Notes: generated by a model from the letters alone, not told the origin. A DNA stretch of 17,471 nt from an uncultured bacterium (GCA_949286405.1 CASECH010000162.1:1-17471), one strand, 5' to 3'. Shown: positions 7,046-14,924, numbered from the stretch's first letter. A program made the numbers and translations.

Positions 7046-8902
7046 ATGGCAAACGACAGAAACAGAAACGGAAATGTTCAGAATGTAGAACAAAAGATTA
7101 TTATCGCTGAACGTGATAATATTGCTGCAGTTACAGAAAATGGAAAAGTCACAGACTTTTTTATCCACCGAGGCGAAGTAATTTTAGGAGATGTTTATTT
7201 AGCAACAGTAGATAATATTTTACCAAGTATTGATGCTGCCTTTGTAAATGTAGGGACAGATAAAATGGGCTTTTTGCACGCTCAAGACGTTATGGGCAAG
7301 GGAGCTTTAAAAGATAAATTATCTCCAAAACAAAAGTTGATTGTACAAGTAACTAAAGAACCTACAGGACACAAAGGACCAAGAGTTACAACAGAAATAA
7401 GTCTTCCAGGAAGATTTTTGGTCTTAATGCCAAATGAGCCTGGAATTAGTATCAGTAAGAAAATTGAAAACTCAAAAGAAAGAGCAAGACTTAAAGCAAT
7501 CGTTAGCCTAATCAAGCCGGTTGGAGTTGGCGTAATAATTAGAACAGAAGCAGAAGGACAGTCTGAAGCAGATATTCAAGAAGATTTGGAAATTCTACTT
7601 GAAAAATGGAATAACATAATTACTTCAGCAGAAACTCTTACTCCTCCAAATTTAATCTATAGAGATCAAGACTTACTATATAGGGTAATAAGAGAAGCTT
7701 GTACAGAAAATACTAAAGAAATTATTGTAGATACAGCGTTTGCCCTAAGTAGAGTACAAAATATTTTACAAAACTGGCATATGAATAAAAATGTACAAGT
7801 AACTCTATACAAAGGAACAGAGCCTTTACTTGTTGCGACTGATATTCATAAAGAAATAAAAGCTGCATTGAATGTAAAAGTGAATATGCCATCCGGAGGT
7901 TATCTATTCATCCAAACAACAGAAGCTCTTACCGTAATCGATGTAAACAGTGGTAAGTTTACAAGTTCTTCTACTCAAGATGAAACAATTTTGAAAACGA
8001 ATATAGAAGCAGTCCATGAAATCGCAAGACAATTAAGATTAAGAAACATCGGCGGAATGATTATCATAGACTTTATAGATATGCTATCAAGAGCTGATAA
8101 GCTTGCAATTATGGAAGAATTAGAAATTGCACTTGAACCTGATAAAGCAAAACCTCAAGTAGGTCAGCTTTCTGATCTTGGTCTTGTTGAATTAACTCGT
8201 CACAGACAAGGACAATCTCTTTCAGAAATCTTCACTAAAAAATGTCCTCACTGTCAAGGTACAGGATATTCAATGATAGATTTCAATTTTGCAACGCCAA
8301 CAGCTGAAGGTGAATATCGAGCTAAAGCTGCAAAAATGAAATTACCGATTAACAATAACAACAACAAATTTAAAAAGAATAAAAATAATCAACAACCACA
8401 ACCTCAACAACAAGAAGTAGTGGAACAACAGCCTCAAACTCCTGTTGAAATTGAAGTTGAAAACCCTTCAAATGTTGCAATTCAAGAAAATGAAAAAAGA
8501 GAAAACAATAATAAAAAGAAAAATAAACGTAATAGATTTGAAAAAAATAAACAAAAAGAAAATATTGAAATTATTTCTGAAGACAAAATTGAAACAGCTG
8601 ATACTGTATTAAAACCAAACGAAGAAATAAAACCAATAATTACAGAAGATGCTGCTGTAGAAAAAGAACAATCAGAAGAAAAAACAGCTTCTACTATAAA
8701 TGAAATTGCTCAACCTGTAGAAAAATCTGATTCAGAAGTAGCTATAGAAACTCCTCCAGAAACAAAAGAAGAAAGTCAAGGAGAAACTACAGAAGAAAAA
8801 CCTAAAAAAACTAGAAGACCTAACAGAGGAGCTTCAAAGACAAGAAAACCAAGAGCAAGTAAAAAAACAAAAGAAATAAGTGAGGAAAAAGTTGAAGAAT
8901 AG
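7046..8902 (+). CDS. rng: Ribonuclease E/G family endoribonuclease
   Basis: 618 residues. The RNase E/G core fills residues 15-410: an S1-type RNA-binding region from GEVILGDVYLATVDNILPS (43-61) to about 120, and the DNase I-like catalytic part with VIDVNSGKF (D299) and IIIDFIDM (D342), which match the two magnesium-binding aspartates of E. coli RNase E (D303, D346). KKCPHCQGTG gives the Zn-link cysteines C400 and C403. It therefore should be an active 5'-sensing endoribonuclease for rRNA and mRNA processing. Residues 430-618 are low-complexity, rich in Asn, Gln, Lys and Glu, with a basic end (KKTRRPNRGASKTRKPRAS), probably disordered and a binding arm for RNA or partners. RNase G proteins lack such a tail, so the tail is RNase E-like while the core length fits either. 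RBS AAAAGGA (7033-7039) is six bases before the ATG. The symbol rng rather than rne is a convention. Confidence 0.93.
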   Translation: MANDRNRNGNVQNVEQKIIIAERDNIAAVTENGKVTDFFIHRGEVILGDVYLATVDNILPSIDAAFVNVGTDKMGFLHAQDVMGKGALKDKLSPKQKLIVQVTKEPTGHKGPRVTTEISLPGRFLVLMPNEPGISISKKIENSKERARLKAIVSLIKPVGVGVIIRTEAEGQSEADIQEDLEILLEKWNNIITSAETLTPPNLIYRDQDLLYRVIREACTENTKEIIVDTAFALSRVQNILQNWHMNKNVQVTLYKGTEPLLVATDIHKEIKAALNVKVNMPSGGYLFIQTTEALTVIDVNSGKFTSSSTQDETILKTNIEAVHEIARQLRLRNIGGMIIIDFIDMLSRADKLAIMEELEIALEPDKAKPQVGQLSDLGLVELTRHRQGQSLSEIFTKKCPHCQGTGYSMIDFNFATPTAEGEYRAKAAKMKLPINNNNNKFKKNKNNQQPQPQQQEVVEQQPQTPVEIEVENPSNVAIQENEKRENNNKKKNKRNRFEKNKQKENIEIISEDKIETADTVLKPNEEIKPIITEDAAVEKEQSEEKTASTINEIAQPVEKSDSEVAIETPPETKEESQGETTEEKPKKTRRPNRGASKTRKPRASKKTKEISEEKVEE

Positions 8903-9251
8903 TACAATAAAAGTTATATCCATTATAGGACTAATAGCTTTGATATATTTTTTAACAAACGATATTGGACATTGTGCCGCAGCAAGCAATGCGGCACAAT
9001 CTGCTCAACCTGTAACACAAGCTAATGCAGGTTCTGCTATCCCTTCGCTACATAGTACAATTATTAAATTTTTATATGCTATGGCAGGTGTCATTGTTTC
9101 TTCTTTACTGATTTTTGGAAGTCTAACACTTTATAACAAAATTTTTGGACGAAATATCAGTCTTAAAAATTCTCCTAATGATATTTTAAAGACACCAAAA
9201 ACAGAAGAAGATGCTATAATATTTTTTATAAAAAAAAATAAACTTACATAG
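8892..9251 (+). CDS. Small membrane protein downstream of RNase E/G (119 aa)
   Basis: I choose the TTG at 8892 because GAGGA (8882-8886) lies five bases upstream. An in-frame GTG at 8880 would add four residues but would put that SD inside the coding sequence. The gene overlaps the last 11 bases of the ribonuclease gene, so coupling is likely. An N-terminal hydrophobic segment (VISIIGLIALIYFL) is a signal anchor or signal peptide followed by Ala/Ser/Gln-rich sequence. A second transmembrane helix spans about residues 58-83 (TIIKFLYAMAGVIVSSLLIFG, in outline), and the C-terminal 30 residues are charged (PKTEEDAIIFFIKKNKLT). No family recognised. Position suggests a membrane partner of the ribonuclease or simple co-transcription. 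Confidence 0.7.
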   Translation: MKNSTIKVISIIGLIALIYFLTNDIGHCAAASNAAQSAQPVTQANAGSAIPSLHSTIIKFLYAMAGVIVSSLLIFGSLTLYNKIFGRNISLKNSPNDILKTPKTEEDAIIFFIKKNKLT

Positions 9252-9262
9252 GAATAAATTTT

Positions 9263-9499
9263 ATGAAAAGAAGTGCTTTTGGAGTTATTAGTCTTTTACT
9301 TGGTCTTGTAATAATATCAATGATGTTCATTCTAATGATGAATACATTCAAAGGTATCGGTGGAGGTGGAATTGGCGGTTCATCCATAAATACAAAAAGT
9401 GTACAAGAAGAAATTGATGCACAGGTAAACGAAATTCAAAATATCAGAAATCAAACAATTGAATTTAATAATAACCAAACTAAAGAAATTGACTATTAA
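9263..9499 (+). CDS. Small single-pass membrane protein with coiled-coil tail (78 aa)
   Basis: I do not recognise this protein. Residues 5-28 are one hydrophobic helix (FGVISLLLGLVIISMMFIL) preceded by two basic residues. A glycine-rich linker GIGGGGIGGSS (31-41) follows, then a charged helix with heptad spacing (VQEEIDAQVNEIQNIRNQTIEF) and an Asn/Gln-rich end. This suggests an inner-membrane anchor with a small coiled-coil or oligomerising domain, in the manner of pilin-like or anchor proteins, but it lacks the pilin cleavage motif. It lies 11 bases after the previous gene (AGGAA RBS) and is the last gene of the operon. The stop TAA overlaps the stop of the convergent reductase gene. Confidence 0.7.
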   Translation: MKRSAFGVISLLLGLVIISMMFILMMNTFKGIGGGGIGGSSINTKSVQEEIDAQVNEIQNIRNQTIEFNNNQTKEIDY

Positions 9500-10446
9500 G
9501 TCATAACTACTGAACTTTTATTATCAGTTAAAAGCTCATTTTCATATATTGTATCAATAAGTTCCTTCAAAATTTGATTGTACGGAGTAGAAATTCCATG
9601 CTTTTTACCATATGCAATGACTGTTCCTGCAAACATATCTACTTCAGTTTTTCTACCTGCTTCGACATCCTGCAACATTGAAGTTTTTCCTTCTGGAATC
9701 ATTGTATGTAATTTTTCAACAGTTTCATCAATTAATTTATCTGAATTTCTTACACCTTCTGCTTTTGCAATTGCTTGTACTTCTTTCATTACATTGACAG
9801 CAAATTGCATACATTTTTCATTACTTAACATTTGACCAAAATCAAATCTTAGTATAGCAGTAGTCTGATTTGCACTCACATTCAACATAAATTTTAGCCA
9901 CATTGAATGAATTATATCATCTGGAATTAAATAGCCTATACCTACACGCTCAAAATATTCTTTTACTCTCTGAACATTTTCATAATCATTTACGTTTTCA
10001 GAACCGTATACAATTGTATTTACATCATCATGAATTATATTTCGCCCAGTTCTAATTGCACTATGTCCTATAAAATAAGAATATAATACCTTTTCTCTGC
10101 CATATTTTGAAGCAATAATTTTTTCACTCGTAACACCATTTAAAAGTGCTAAAATTACAGTATCTTCATAAACAAAATTTCTGATATTTTCCAAAGCATC
10201 ATCAAGCCCCTCATATTTAGTAGCTATAATTATCAAATCAGCTTTAAAATTATTTTCATTAGGCAAAATATAATTAAAATCTAAAATATTCCCATTAAAT
10301 ATGGTTGGATTTTTAGAATATCTCTCAAATCTTTCTTTATCGACCAAAACTCTTAAACTATCTGAGTTATATCGTTGAATTTTGTCAGCATAAATACTAC
10401 CGACAGCCCCGATACCACAAATTAATACATTATTTATCTCTTTCAT
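9496..10446 (-). CDS. 2-dehydropantoate 2-reductase (ketopantoate reductase) family
   Basis: 316 residues, close to the usual length. The N-terminal Rossmann domain begins with the nucleotide motif CGIGAVG (10-16) and continues with ADLIIIATKY and LLNGV (102-105). The C-terminal helical domain has the family signatures MWLKF (K185, the catalytic lysine position), LNVSANQ (N189), and SMLQDVEAGRKTEVD (256-270, E268 matching the conserved substrate-binding glutamate), then GISTPYN. All key residues expected of PanE/ApbA are present, so NADPH-dependent reduction of ketopantoate to pantoate for CoA synthesis is plausible, but the family has other substrates and no panB, panC or panD gene is in the window. 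No Shine-Dalgarno sequence precedes the ATG. The stop shares bases with the convergent membrane-protein gene. I leave out the symbol because orthology with panE is not shown. Confidence 0.9.
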   Translation of the reverse strand: MKEINNVLICGIGAVGSIYADKIQRYNSDSLRVLVDKERFERYSKNPTIFNGNILDFNYILPNENNFKADLIIIATKYEGLDDALENIRNFVYEDTVILALLNGVTSEKIIASKYGREKVLYSYFIGHSAIRTGRNIIHDDVNTIVYGSENVNDYENVQRVKEYFERVGIGYLIPDDIIHSMWLKFMLNVSANQTTAILRFDFGQMLSNEKCMQFAVNVMKEVQAIAKAEGVRNSDKLIDETVEKLHTMIPEGKTSMLQDVEAGRKTEVDMFAGTVIAYGKKHGISTPYNQILKELIDTIYENELLTDNKSSVVMT

Positions 10447-10617
10447 ATTTATAATTTTATCACGTATTGAACAAAAAATTAGATATCTTTATAAATTATT
10501 TATCAAATTTTGTTAAAAATTGTACACATGGCTAATATAACAAAGCAATTTTAAAGATAAAAAATACTTTATTTATACATAGGTAGTGTAGTTATAATTA
10601 TTAGTGTGCAATTGTAG
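10447..10617. promoter_or_regulatory. Divergent regulatory gap between reductase and HD-GYP genes
   Basis: 171 bases, very AT-rich. It holds a -10-like TAAAAT on the minus strand (10459-10454), whose start site would be one base before the reductase ATG, and a TATAAT on the plus strand (10593-10598), whose start near 10605 leaves about 13 leader bases without a Shine-Dalgarno sequence before the HD-GYP ATG. -35 boxes are weak for both. In the middle, at 10509-10552, two 7-bp inverted repeats are crossed (arms a-b-a'-b'). Confidence 0.45.
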
Positions 10618-11394
10618 ATGGGAATAGAAATATTCAGACCGCTTGGCATTAGCGGAATTACGCCGAATATTAACTTTAATCCGAATAGGTATCAAACAAG
10701 CTTCGGAAACTATTTAGCTGAAGATATTTTTGAAAAAAGCGGACCTGAAAAATATACATCAGAAACAGCAATAAAAAAAATGATTATTGCGAATCCAAAA
10801 GTAAAAAATATTCTAAAAAGCAGTAATATTCCTCTTGTTTTAAATATGGATGATTTTAAGAAATTACTTGCAAACCATGCTACAGATGTACAAAATATTG
10901 CAATAGGAATAAGTGAAAACTTACCATTTTCATTAAGTTCAAAAGTTAATAAAAAAGCACTAAAAGATGCTGCATATCTACATGATATGGGAAAAGTTCT
11001 AATTCCAAAAGAAATATTAAATAAAAACGGGAAACTAAATCAAAAAGAAACTGAAATTATGCACAAACATTCTGAACTAGGTTATGAATTACTTAAAACA
11101 ACCGATCTTGATCAAACAACCCTAAACCTTATCAGAAATCACCACCAAAATGCTAAAAAAACAGGATACCCTTGGGTAAGTAATGATTTCACTGCTGATT
11201 TAAATTTGCAAATACTATCTGTAGCAGACAAATACTCAGCACTCACAGAAAAAAGAGCATATAAAGCTCCAATGAGTTCAAAACAAGCTCTGACAATAAT
11301 TTATGCAGACGTAAAAGAAGGTAAACTTAATCCAATAGTCTTTAAAGCTTTGGTAAACTTTGCAAAATCTAATGAAAAAGTTACTGTTTCTTAA
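10618..11394 (+). CDS. HD-GYP domain phosphodiesterase-like protein
   Basis: 258 residues. Residues 85-250 form an HD-GYP domain: H87 in the NHATDVQNIA helix, LHDMGKV (H122, D123), HSELGYELL (H151), NHHQ (H175, H176), TGYPW (G183-P185, the GYP signature) and SVADKYSALTEKRAY (D204). Metal ligands look intact, so phosphodiesterase activity on cyclic dinucleotides, usually cyclic-di-GMP, is plausible. There is no linked receiver or sensor domain. The first 80 residues are not part of the domain: IFRPLGISGITPNINFNPN then a TSFG tag (27-30) and a helical linker. Tags of the TSFG/SFKG type are a feature I associate with Gastranaerophilales proteins. No signal peptide. Translation starts with ATG at the end of a very short leader. 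Start choice is supported only by the homology-free extension, so moderate. Confidence 0.85.
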   Translation: MGIEIFRPLGISGITPNINFNPNRYQTSFGNYLAEDIFEKSGPEKYTSETAIKKMIIANPKVKNILKSSNIPLVLNMDDFKKLLANHATDVQNIAIGISENLPFSLSSKVNKKALKDAAYLHDMGKVLIPKEILNKNGKLNQKETEIMHKHSELGYELLKTTDLDQTTLNLIRNHHQNAKKTGYPWVSNDFTADLNLQILSVADKYSALTEKRAYKAPMSSKQALTIIYADVKEGKLNPIVFKALVNFAKSNEKVTVS

Positions 11395-11444
11395 CAAGAT
11401 AACATATAAGATTATAGATTTTATGTCATCTTTCTTGTTTGTAT

Positions 11445-11450
11445 TATAAT
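11445..11450 (+). promoter_or_regulatory. -10 box placed for a leaderless symporter transcript
   Basis: Perfect TATAAT at 11445-11450. The start should fall at 11457, one base before the ATG at 11458. The -35 region is weak (TTATGT at 11421-11426, 18-base spacer). No Shine-Dalgarno sequence precedes the ATG. Confidence 0.5.
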
Positions 11451-11457
11451 TATAGTG

Positions 11458-12972
11458 ATGAATTTAGATAGTGCAATAGATAGTTTTTTATCTCCAATAG
11501 CCGATAAAATTTCAGGGATAATATTCAGCTCAGTGACTATACACGGAGTAAAAATTGAATTTTTGGTAGCCCTACTAATGACTGCTGCGTTCTATTTTAC
11601 ATTTAGAACAAGATTTATTGGGATTTGGGGATTTAAACATGCGATAAAATTAATAACTAAAAATTACGAACATAAAGATGTAATTAAAAAGAAAAAAAGA
11701 GGCGAAGTTTCATCTTTCCAAGCACTGACTGCAACAATCTCAGCTTCAGCAGGAATTGGTAATGTTGCAGGCTCTGCAGCAGCTGTGTCTGTGGGTGGGC
11801 CTGGTGTTATTTTTTGGATGATTTTGGCAGGATTTTTCTCTATGGCTTTAAAATTTGCAGAAGTTCTATTAGGTCTAAAATTTAGAAAAGTTAATCCCGA
11901 TGGAACTATTGCAGGTGGACCTATGTATTATATAGAAGCTACACTTAGCAAAAACAAATATATAGGCAAATTAGCACCTTATTTATCTAAAATATATGCA
12001 ATATGCTGTGTTTTTGCAATGATTGGCGGTTGGAATCTTTTCCAAATTAATGCAATGACTACTCAAATAACAGAAGTTACAGGTGGAGAAAATAGCTTTT
12101 TCGCAAACCAAAGTTGGTTATTAGGTCTTATTGTTGCAATCATAACTTATTTTACAATCATTGGAGGAATTAAAGCAATCGGAAAATTTACATCTAAAGT
12201 AACTCCTGTTATGTGCAGTCTATATGTACTTACAGCCTTTGTAGTTTGTGCGTTAAATATTCACCATGTTCCACATACAATAGCTGTTATTGTAAAAGAA
12301 GCATTTTCTCCTAGAGCAATGACAGGTGGAGCTTTTGCGTGCATGCTTTGGGGATTTAGACGTGCAATGTTTGCAAATGAAGCAGGACTTGGCACCGCAC
12401 CAATTGCTTTTTCTGCAGTAAAAACTAACAATCCTGTATCTCAAGCATTTATTGCCATGCTTCAACCTTTTGTAGATACAGTTATTGTAGGCACTGCAAC
12501 AGCTTTTGTAATAGTAGTTTCAGGGGCTTACTTAAACTATTCAGGAATTGCTGGTATTGAATTGACATCAAAAGCTTTTGGTTCAGTTTGTCCGTTTTTC
12601 CCTATATTGTTAACTTTTATGGCGAGTTGCTTTGTTCTGTCAACTATGCTGTGTGGCTCATATTACGGAATTAAAGCTTGGAATTATTTATTTGGCGAAA
12701 CAAAATTGACAACTAGAACTTTTCAGGTTATATATTGTATATTCATAATTATAGGTTCTGCCATGAACTTTAAAAGCATAATTAATCTATCTGATGCATT
12801 TACATTATTCTTGGCTGTGCCAAACTTAATAGCAGTATTTATGTTATCAGACGTAATTATGAAAGAATTGAAAAGATATTGTAAAAAGTATGATGTAGGT
12901 TTATTTAAACATAACAACATAGAGGAGAGAGAAGAAGATGAAGAAAAGTTGCTTGGAGATAGTACAATCTAA
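11458..12972 (+). CDS. AGCS family amino acid:Na+ symporter (alanine/glycine type)
   Basis: 504 residues with about ten hydrophobic helices, typical for the sodium:alanine/glycine symporter family (AlsT, DagA). Diagnostic stretches are SFQALTATISASAGIGNVAGSAAAVSVGGPG in outline (86-115), ALKFAEVLLGLKFR (130-143), GGPMYYIE (153-160), and the FANEAGLGTAP segment (from about residue 302) followed by PVSQAFIAMLQPFVDT. The protein imports small neutral amino acids such as alanine or glycine using the sodium gradient at the inner membrane; the exact substrate is not readable here. I prefer the ATG at 11458 to the GTG three bases earlier because the -10 box predicts a transcript beginning at 11457. 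The last 35 bases overlap the next gene. Ends with a charged cytoplasmic tail (NNIEEREEDEEKLLGD), in which the next gene's RBS is encoded. Confidence 0.93.
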   Translation: MNLDSAIDSFLSPIADKISGIIFSSVTIHGVKIEFLVALLMTAAFYFTFRTRFIGIWGFKHAIKLITKNYEHKDVIKKKKRGEVSSFQALTATISASAGIGNVAGSAAAVSVGGPGVIFWMILAGFFSMALKFAEVLLGLKFRKVNPDGTIAGGPMYYIEATLSKNKYIGKLAPYLSKIYAICCVFAMIGGWNLFQINAMTTQITEVTGGENSFFANQSWLLGLIVAIITYFTIIGGIKAIGKFTSKVTPVMCSLYVLTAFVVCALNIHHVPHTIAVIVKEAFSPRAMTGGAFACMLWGFRRAMFANEAGLGTAPIAFSAVKTNNPVSQAFIAMLQPFVDTVIVGTATAFVIVVSGAYLNYSGIAGIELTSKAFGSVCPFFPILLTFMASCFVLSTMLCGSYYGIKAWNYLFGETKLTTRTFQVIYCIFIIIGSAMNFKSIINLSDAFTLFLAVPNLIAVFMLSDVIMKELKRYCKKYDVGLFKHNNIEEREEDEEKLLGDSTI

Positions 12973-13591
12973 ATGTGAAAAATGTACTGCATGTGCTCTT
13001 GGAAAAACAAGAAAAAATATTGTTTTCTCTGATGGAAATCCTGAAACAGCTAAAATTGTACTTATCGGCGAAGCACCAGGGGAGATGGAAGATGAAAGCG
13101 GAAAACCATTTGTTGGTCGTGCAGGTCAATTATTAAATGATTTCTTGGCAGAAGCAGGAATCTCAAGAGATGAAGATTTGTATATAATTAATACAGTTAA
13201 ATGCAGACCACCTCAAAATAGAGTTCCTGAAGATTCTGAAAAAGCTGAGTGCAGAAAATTCTTAAATGCTCAAATCGATATTATCAAGCCTAGAGCGATA
13301 ATACTATGTGGAGCAACTGCATTAAAATCATTTATTAATTTGGATAAAAAACAAACTATTTCAAAAGTAAGAGGTCAATGGATGACTATTAATGTTGATG
13401 GAAAAGATTACAAAGCTATGACTATATTCCATCCATCATATCTATTGAGAAATCACTCATTAGATGAAGGTTCTCCTAGAAGACTTATGAAACAGGATTT
13501 GAAAAATATCAAAGATACTATTCTTCCAGATGTGAACCATTTTGAAGATAACAAAGTGGAATTCATTAATAAAGAATTAGCTACCGTATAG
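12938..13591 (+). CDS. Family 4 uracil-DNA glycosylase (4Fe-4S type)
   Basis: 217 residues, the usual length for the family. Cysteines fit the iron-sulfur ligands: C16 and C19 in CTACALGKTR, C89 in TVKCRPP and C105 in AECRKFL. Motif A is GEAPGEMED (44-52), followed by GKPFVGRAGQLL (55-66), and the C-terminal active-site motif is HPSYLLRN (165-172). The enzyme removes uracil from DNA after cytosine deamination and starts base-excision repair. It begins inside the symporter gene, with the strong SD AGAGGAGAG (12921-12929) eight bases before the ATG, a 35-base overlap in another frame, so translation is probably coupled. A metabolic link between the two products is not obvious. The last 25 residues are an extra charged tail. 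Strong match to the family. Confidence 0.95.
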   Translation: MKKSCLEIVQSKCEKCTACALGKTRKNIVFSDGNPETAKIVLIGEAPGEMEDESGKPFVGRAGQLLNDFLAEAGISRDEDLYIINTVKCRPPQNRVPEDSEKAECRKFLNAQIDIIKPRAIILCGATALKSFINLDKKQTISKVRGQWMTINVDGKDYKAMTIFHPSYLLRNHSLDEGSPRRLMKQDLKNIKDTILPDVNHFEDNKVEFINKELATV

Positions 13592-13613
13592 ACAACAATA
13601 AAAACTTAAATAA

Positions 13614-13651
13614 AAAAATAAAGAGATGTTTCATTACATCTCTTTATTTTT
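13614..13651. terminator. Bidirectional terminator, 15-bp perfect stem
   Basis: AAAAATAAAGAGATG (13614-13628) pairs exactly with CATCTCTTTATTTTT (13637-13651) around an 8-base loop. It follows the glycosylase by 22 bases. On the other strand the arm at 13637-13651 encodes the last five residues of the 420-aa protein and the loop holds its stop codon, so the hairpin is partly coding. Confidence 0.9.
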
Positions 13652-14896
13652 ATCAAGAATTTTTTCTGCAGGAGCTAAACCGGGCTCTAAATCTGAACCT
13701 GTAACTACTTTTCTGAAAGCAAATTGAGCTTTTGGTAATACATAAGCTAATAGAGCACTACTTATTCCGACATTTGCAAGAATTGTTAAAGATTTACCTA
13801 TTTTTGAGTTTTTAGCATATTTTGCAACATCCCCTGAATCAATTGCTTTTTTTACAAAATCATTTATATTATTTCTAAAATCTAATAAATCCTTTGTATC
13901 AACATAGCAACGAGGATCTCTTACACCGTTTTCTAAAAATTTAATCTTGCCTGATTTTTCTGCATATTTTGCAAAAAAACTCTTAGGATTGTTATCTATA
14001 TATTCAAGAAGTTCTTTTGGATTATCAGTCTTTGGTAAATTTAATGCCTTATTTTTTATAGCATCTAAAAATTCTTCATCTTCCAAAATTAAAGGATCTA
14101 ACTGCAAACCAGACAATTTGTTAAAGAATTTTTCTATATATTTTGGAGCGACAAAATTTAAAAACATCATACCAAGCATTTTAAAAGAAATATCAAGTCT
14201 TTCATTTTTATTTCTTGCAGTAGCCACCCTACCTACAGCATAACCTCCATCAGTCACTGCCATCTTATTTACAGTTGAAAAATTGGCTACAGTTGACGCA
14301 AACCCGCCTTTAAAACTTGGATTTTTTGGTCCAACTGAAGAATTAGATTTGTCAAAAGTATCTTTAGACTGAGCAGCTTCTTTAGCTTTTTGTGCTGCAA
14401 TTTTTTTTGCAGATGATGCAAATATTAACTTTGGCAAAATAAAGCCCATAAACAAGACAGGAATAGCTGTAGATGCTATAAATTTTGCAGACAAGAACTT
14501 TTCATACAAACCTTTATTAGCTTTTACCTTTTCAAGATCATCAATAATATTTTGAGAAACTCTACCTTTGAACTTATTGATATTTAAATCTATCCCTTGA
14601 GAATCATCTTCTTTAAATAATTTCAAGTTAACATTCGGATTAAAACCTTTTTTCTTTATAAAATAATTACACACACCATCAACCAAAGGAATACCGCCTA
14701 GCCAGACTGCAGAAGTAGCATATTCATCAAAAAACCTTTCTCTAGCTGCTAGTTTTGCAACAGCTTTCGATTCTTTTTTATTTTGGTTATATGTCAAAAG
14801 AATCTTTGATGGGACTTCTATTCCACAATCTCTTACGATAAGAGGGTATATGCTATTATTATTACCTACGGCTGATATTATACTTGTAAATGTCAT
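13634..14896 (-). CDS. Unknown multi-helix membrane protein (420 aa) with SFKG tag
   Basis: I do not recognise a named family. There is no signal peptide. Hydrophobic helices lie at about 138-160 and 368-392, with a weaker one near 238-256. Each ends in a similar motif: GFILPKLIFA (151-160), NFVAPKYIEKFF (247-258) and AYVLPKAQFAF (384-394), which suggests a repeated unit of helix plus (L/A)PK. Between the first two is an Ala/Lys/Ser-rich linker with the tag PSFKGGF (193-199). The N-terminus (FTSIISAVGNNNSIYPL) is not signal-like but is hydrophobic, and ARERFFDEYATSAVWLGGIPLVDG (51-74) may be a re-entrant or amphipathic region. The RBS is GGAG eight bases before the ATG. A 281-base leader upstream carries a His-rich peptide gene and alternative stems, so it is probably controlled by that leader. 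Confidence 0.78.
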   Translation of the reverse strand: MTFTSIISAVGNNNSIYPLIVRDCGIEVPSKILLTYNQNKKESKAVAKLAARERFFDEYATSAVWLGGIPLVDGVCNYFIKKKGFNPNVNLKLFKEDDSQGIDLNINKFKGRVSQNIIDDLEKVKANKGLYEKFLSAKFIASTAIPVLFMGFILPKLIFASSAKKIAAQKAKEAAQSKDTFDKSNSSVGPKNPSFKGGFASTVANFSTVNKMAVTDGGYAVGRVATARNKNERLDISFKMLGMMFLNFVAPKYIEKFFNKLSGLQLDPLILEDEEFLDAIKNKALNLPKTDNPKELLEYIDNNPKSFFAKYAEKSGKIKFLENGVRDPRCYVDTKDLLDFRNNINDFVKKAIDSGDVAKYAKNSKIGKSLTILANVGISSALLAYVLPKAQFAFRKVVTGSDLEPGLAPAEKILDKNKEM

Positions 14897-14924
14897 TTCT
14901 TTTTCTCCAATTCTTTACTAAATA

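Noticed and set aside
8880..8891. GTG start for the 119-aa membrane protein
   Set aside because: GAGGA at 8882-8886 is correctly spaced for the TTG at 8892; with the GTG start that SD would lie inside the coding sequence. Not excluded, only less likely.
10529..10555. Eight-codon ATG frame (MANITKQF) in the divergent gap
   Set aside because: No Shine-Dalgarno sequence, no convincing promoter upstream and no regulatory codon pattern; such frames are expected by chance.
11393..11439. Imperfect AACAAGAT / ATCTTtCTTGTT hairpin after the HD-GYP gene
   Set aside because: Loop of 27 bases and a bulge, no U-run. I do not call it a terminator.
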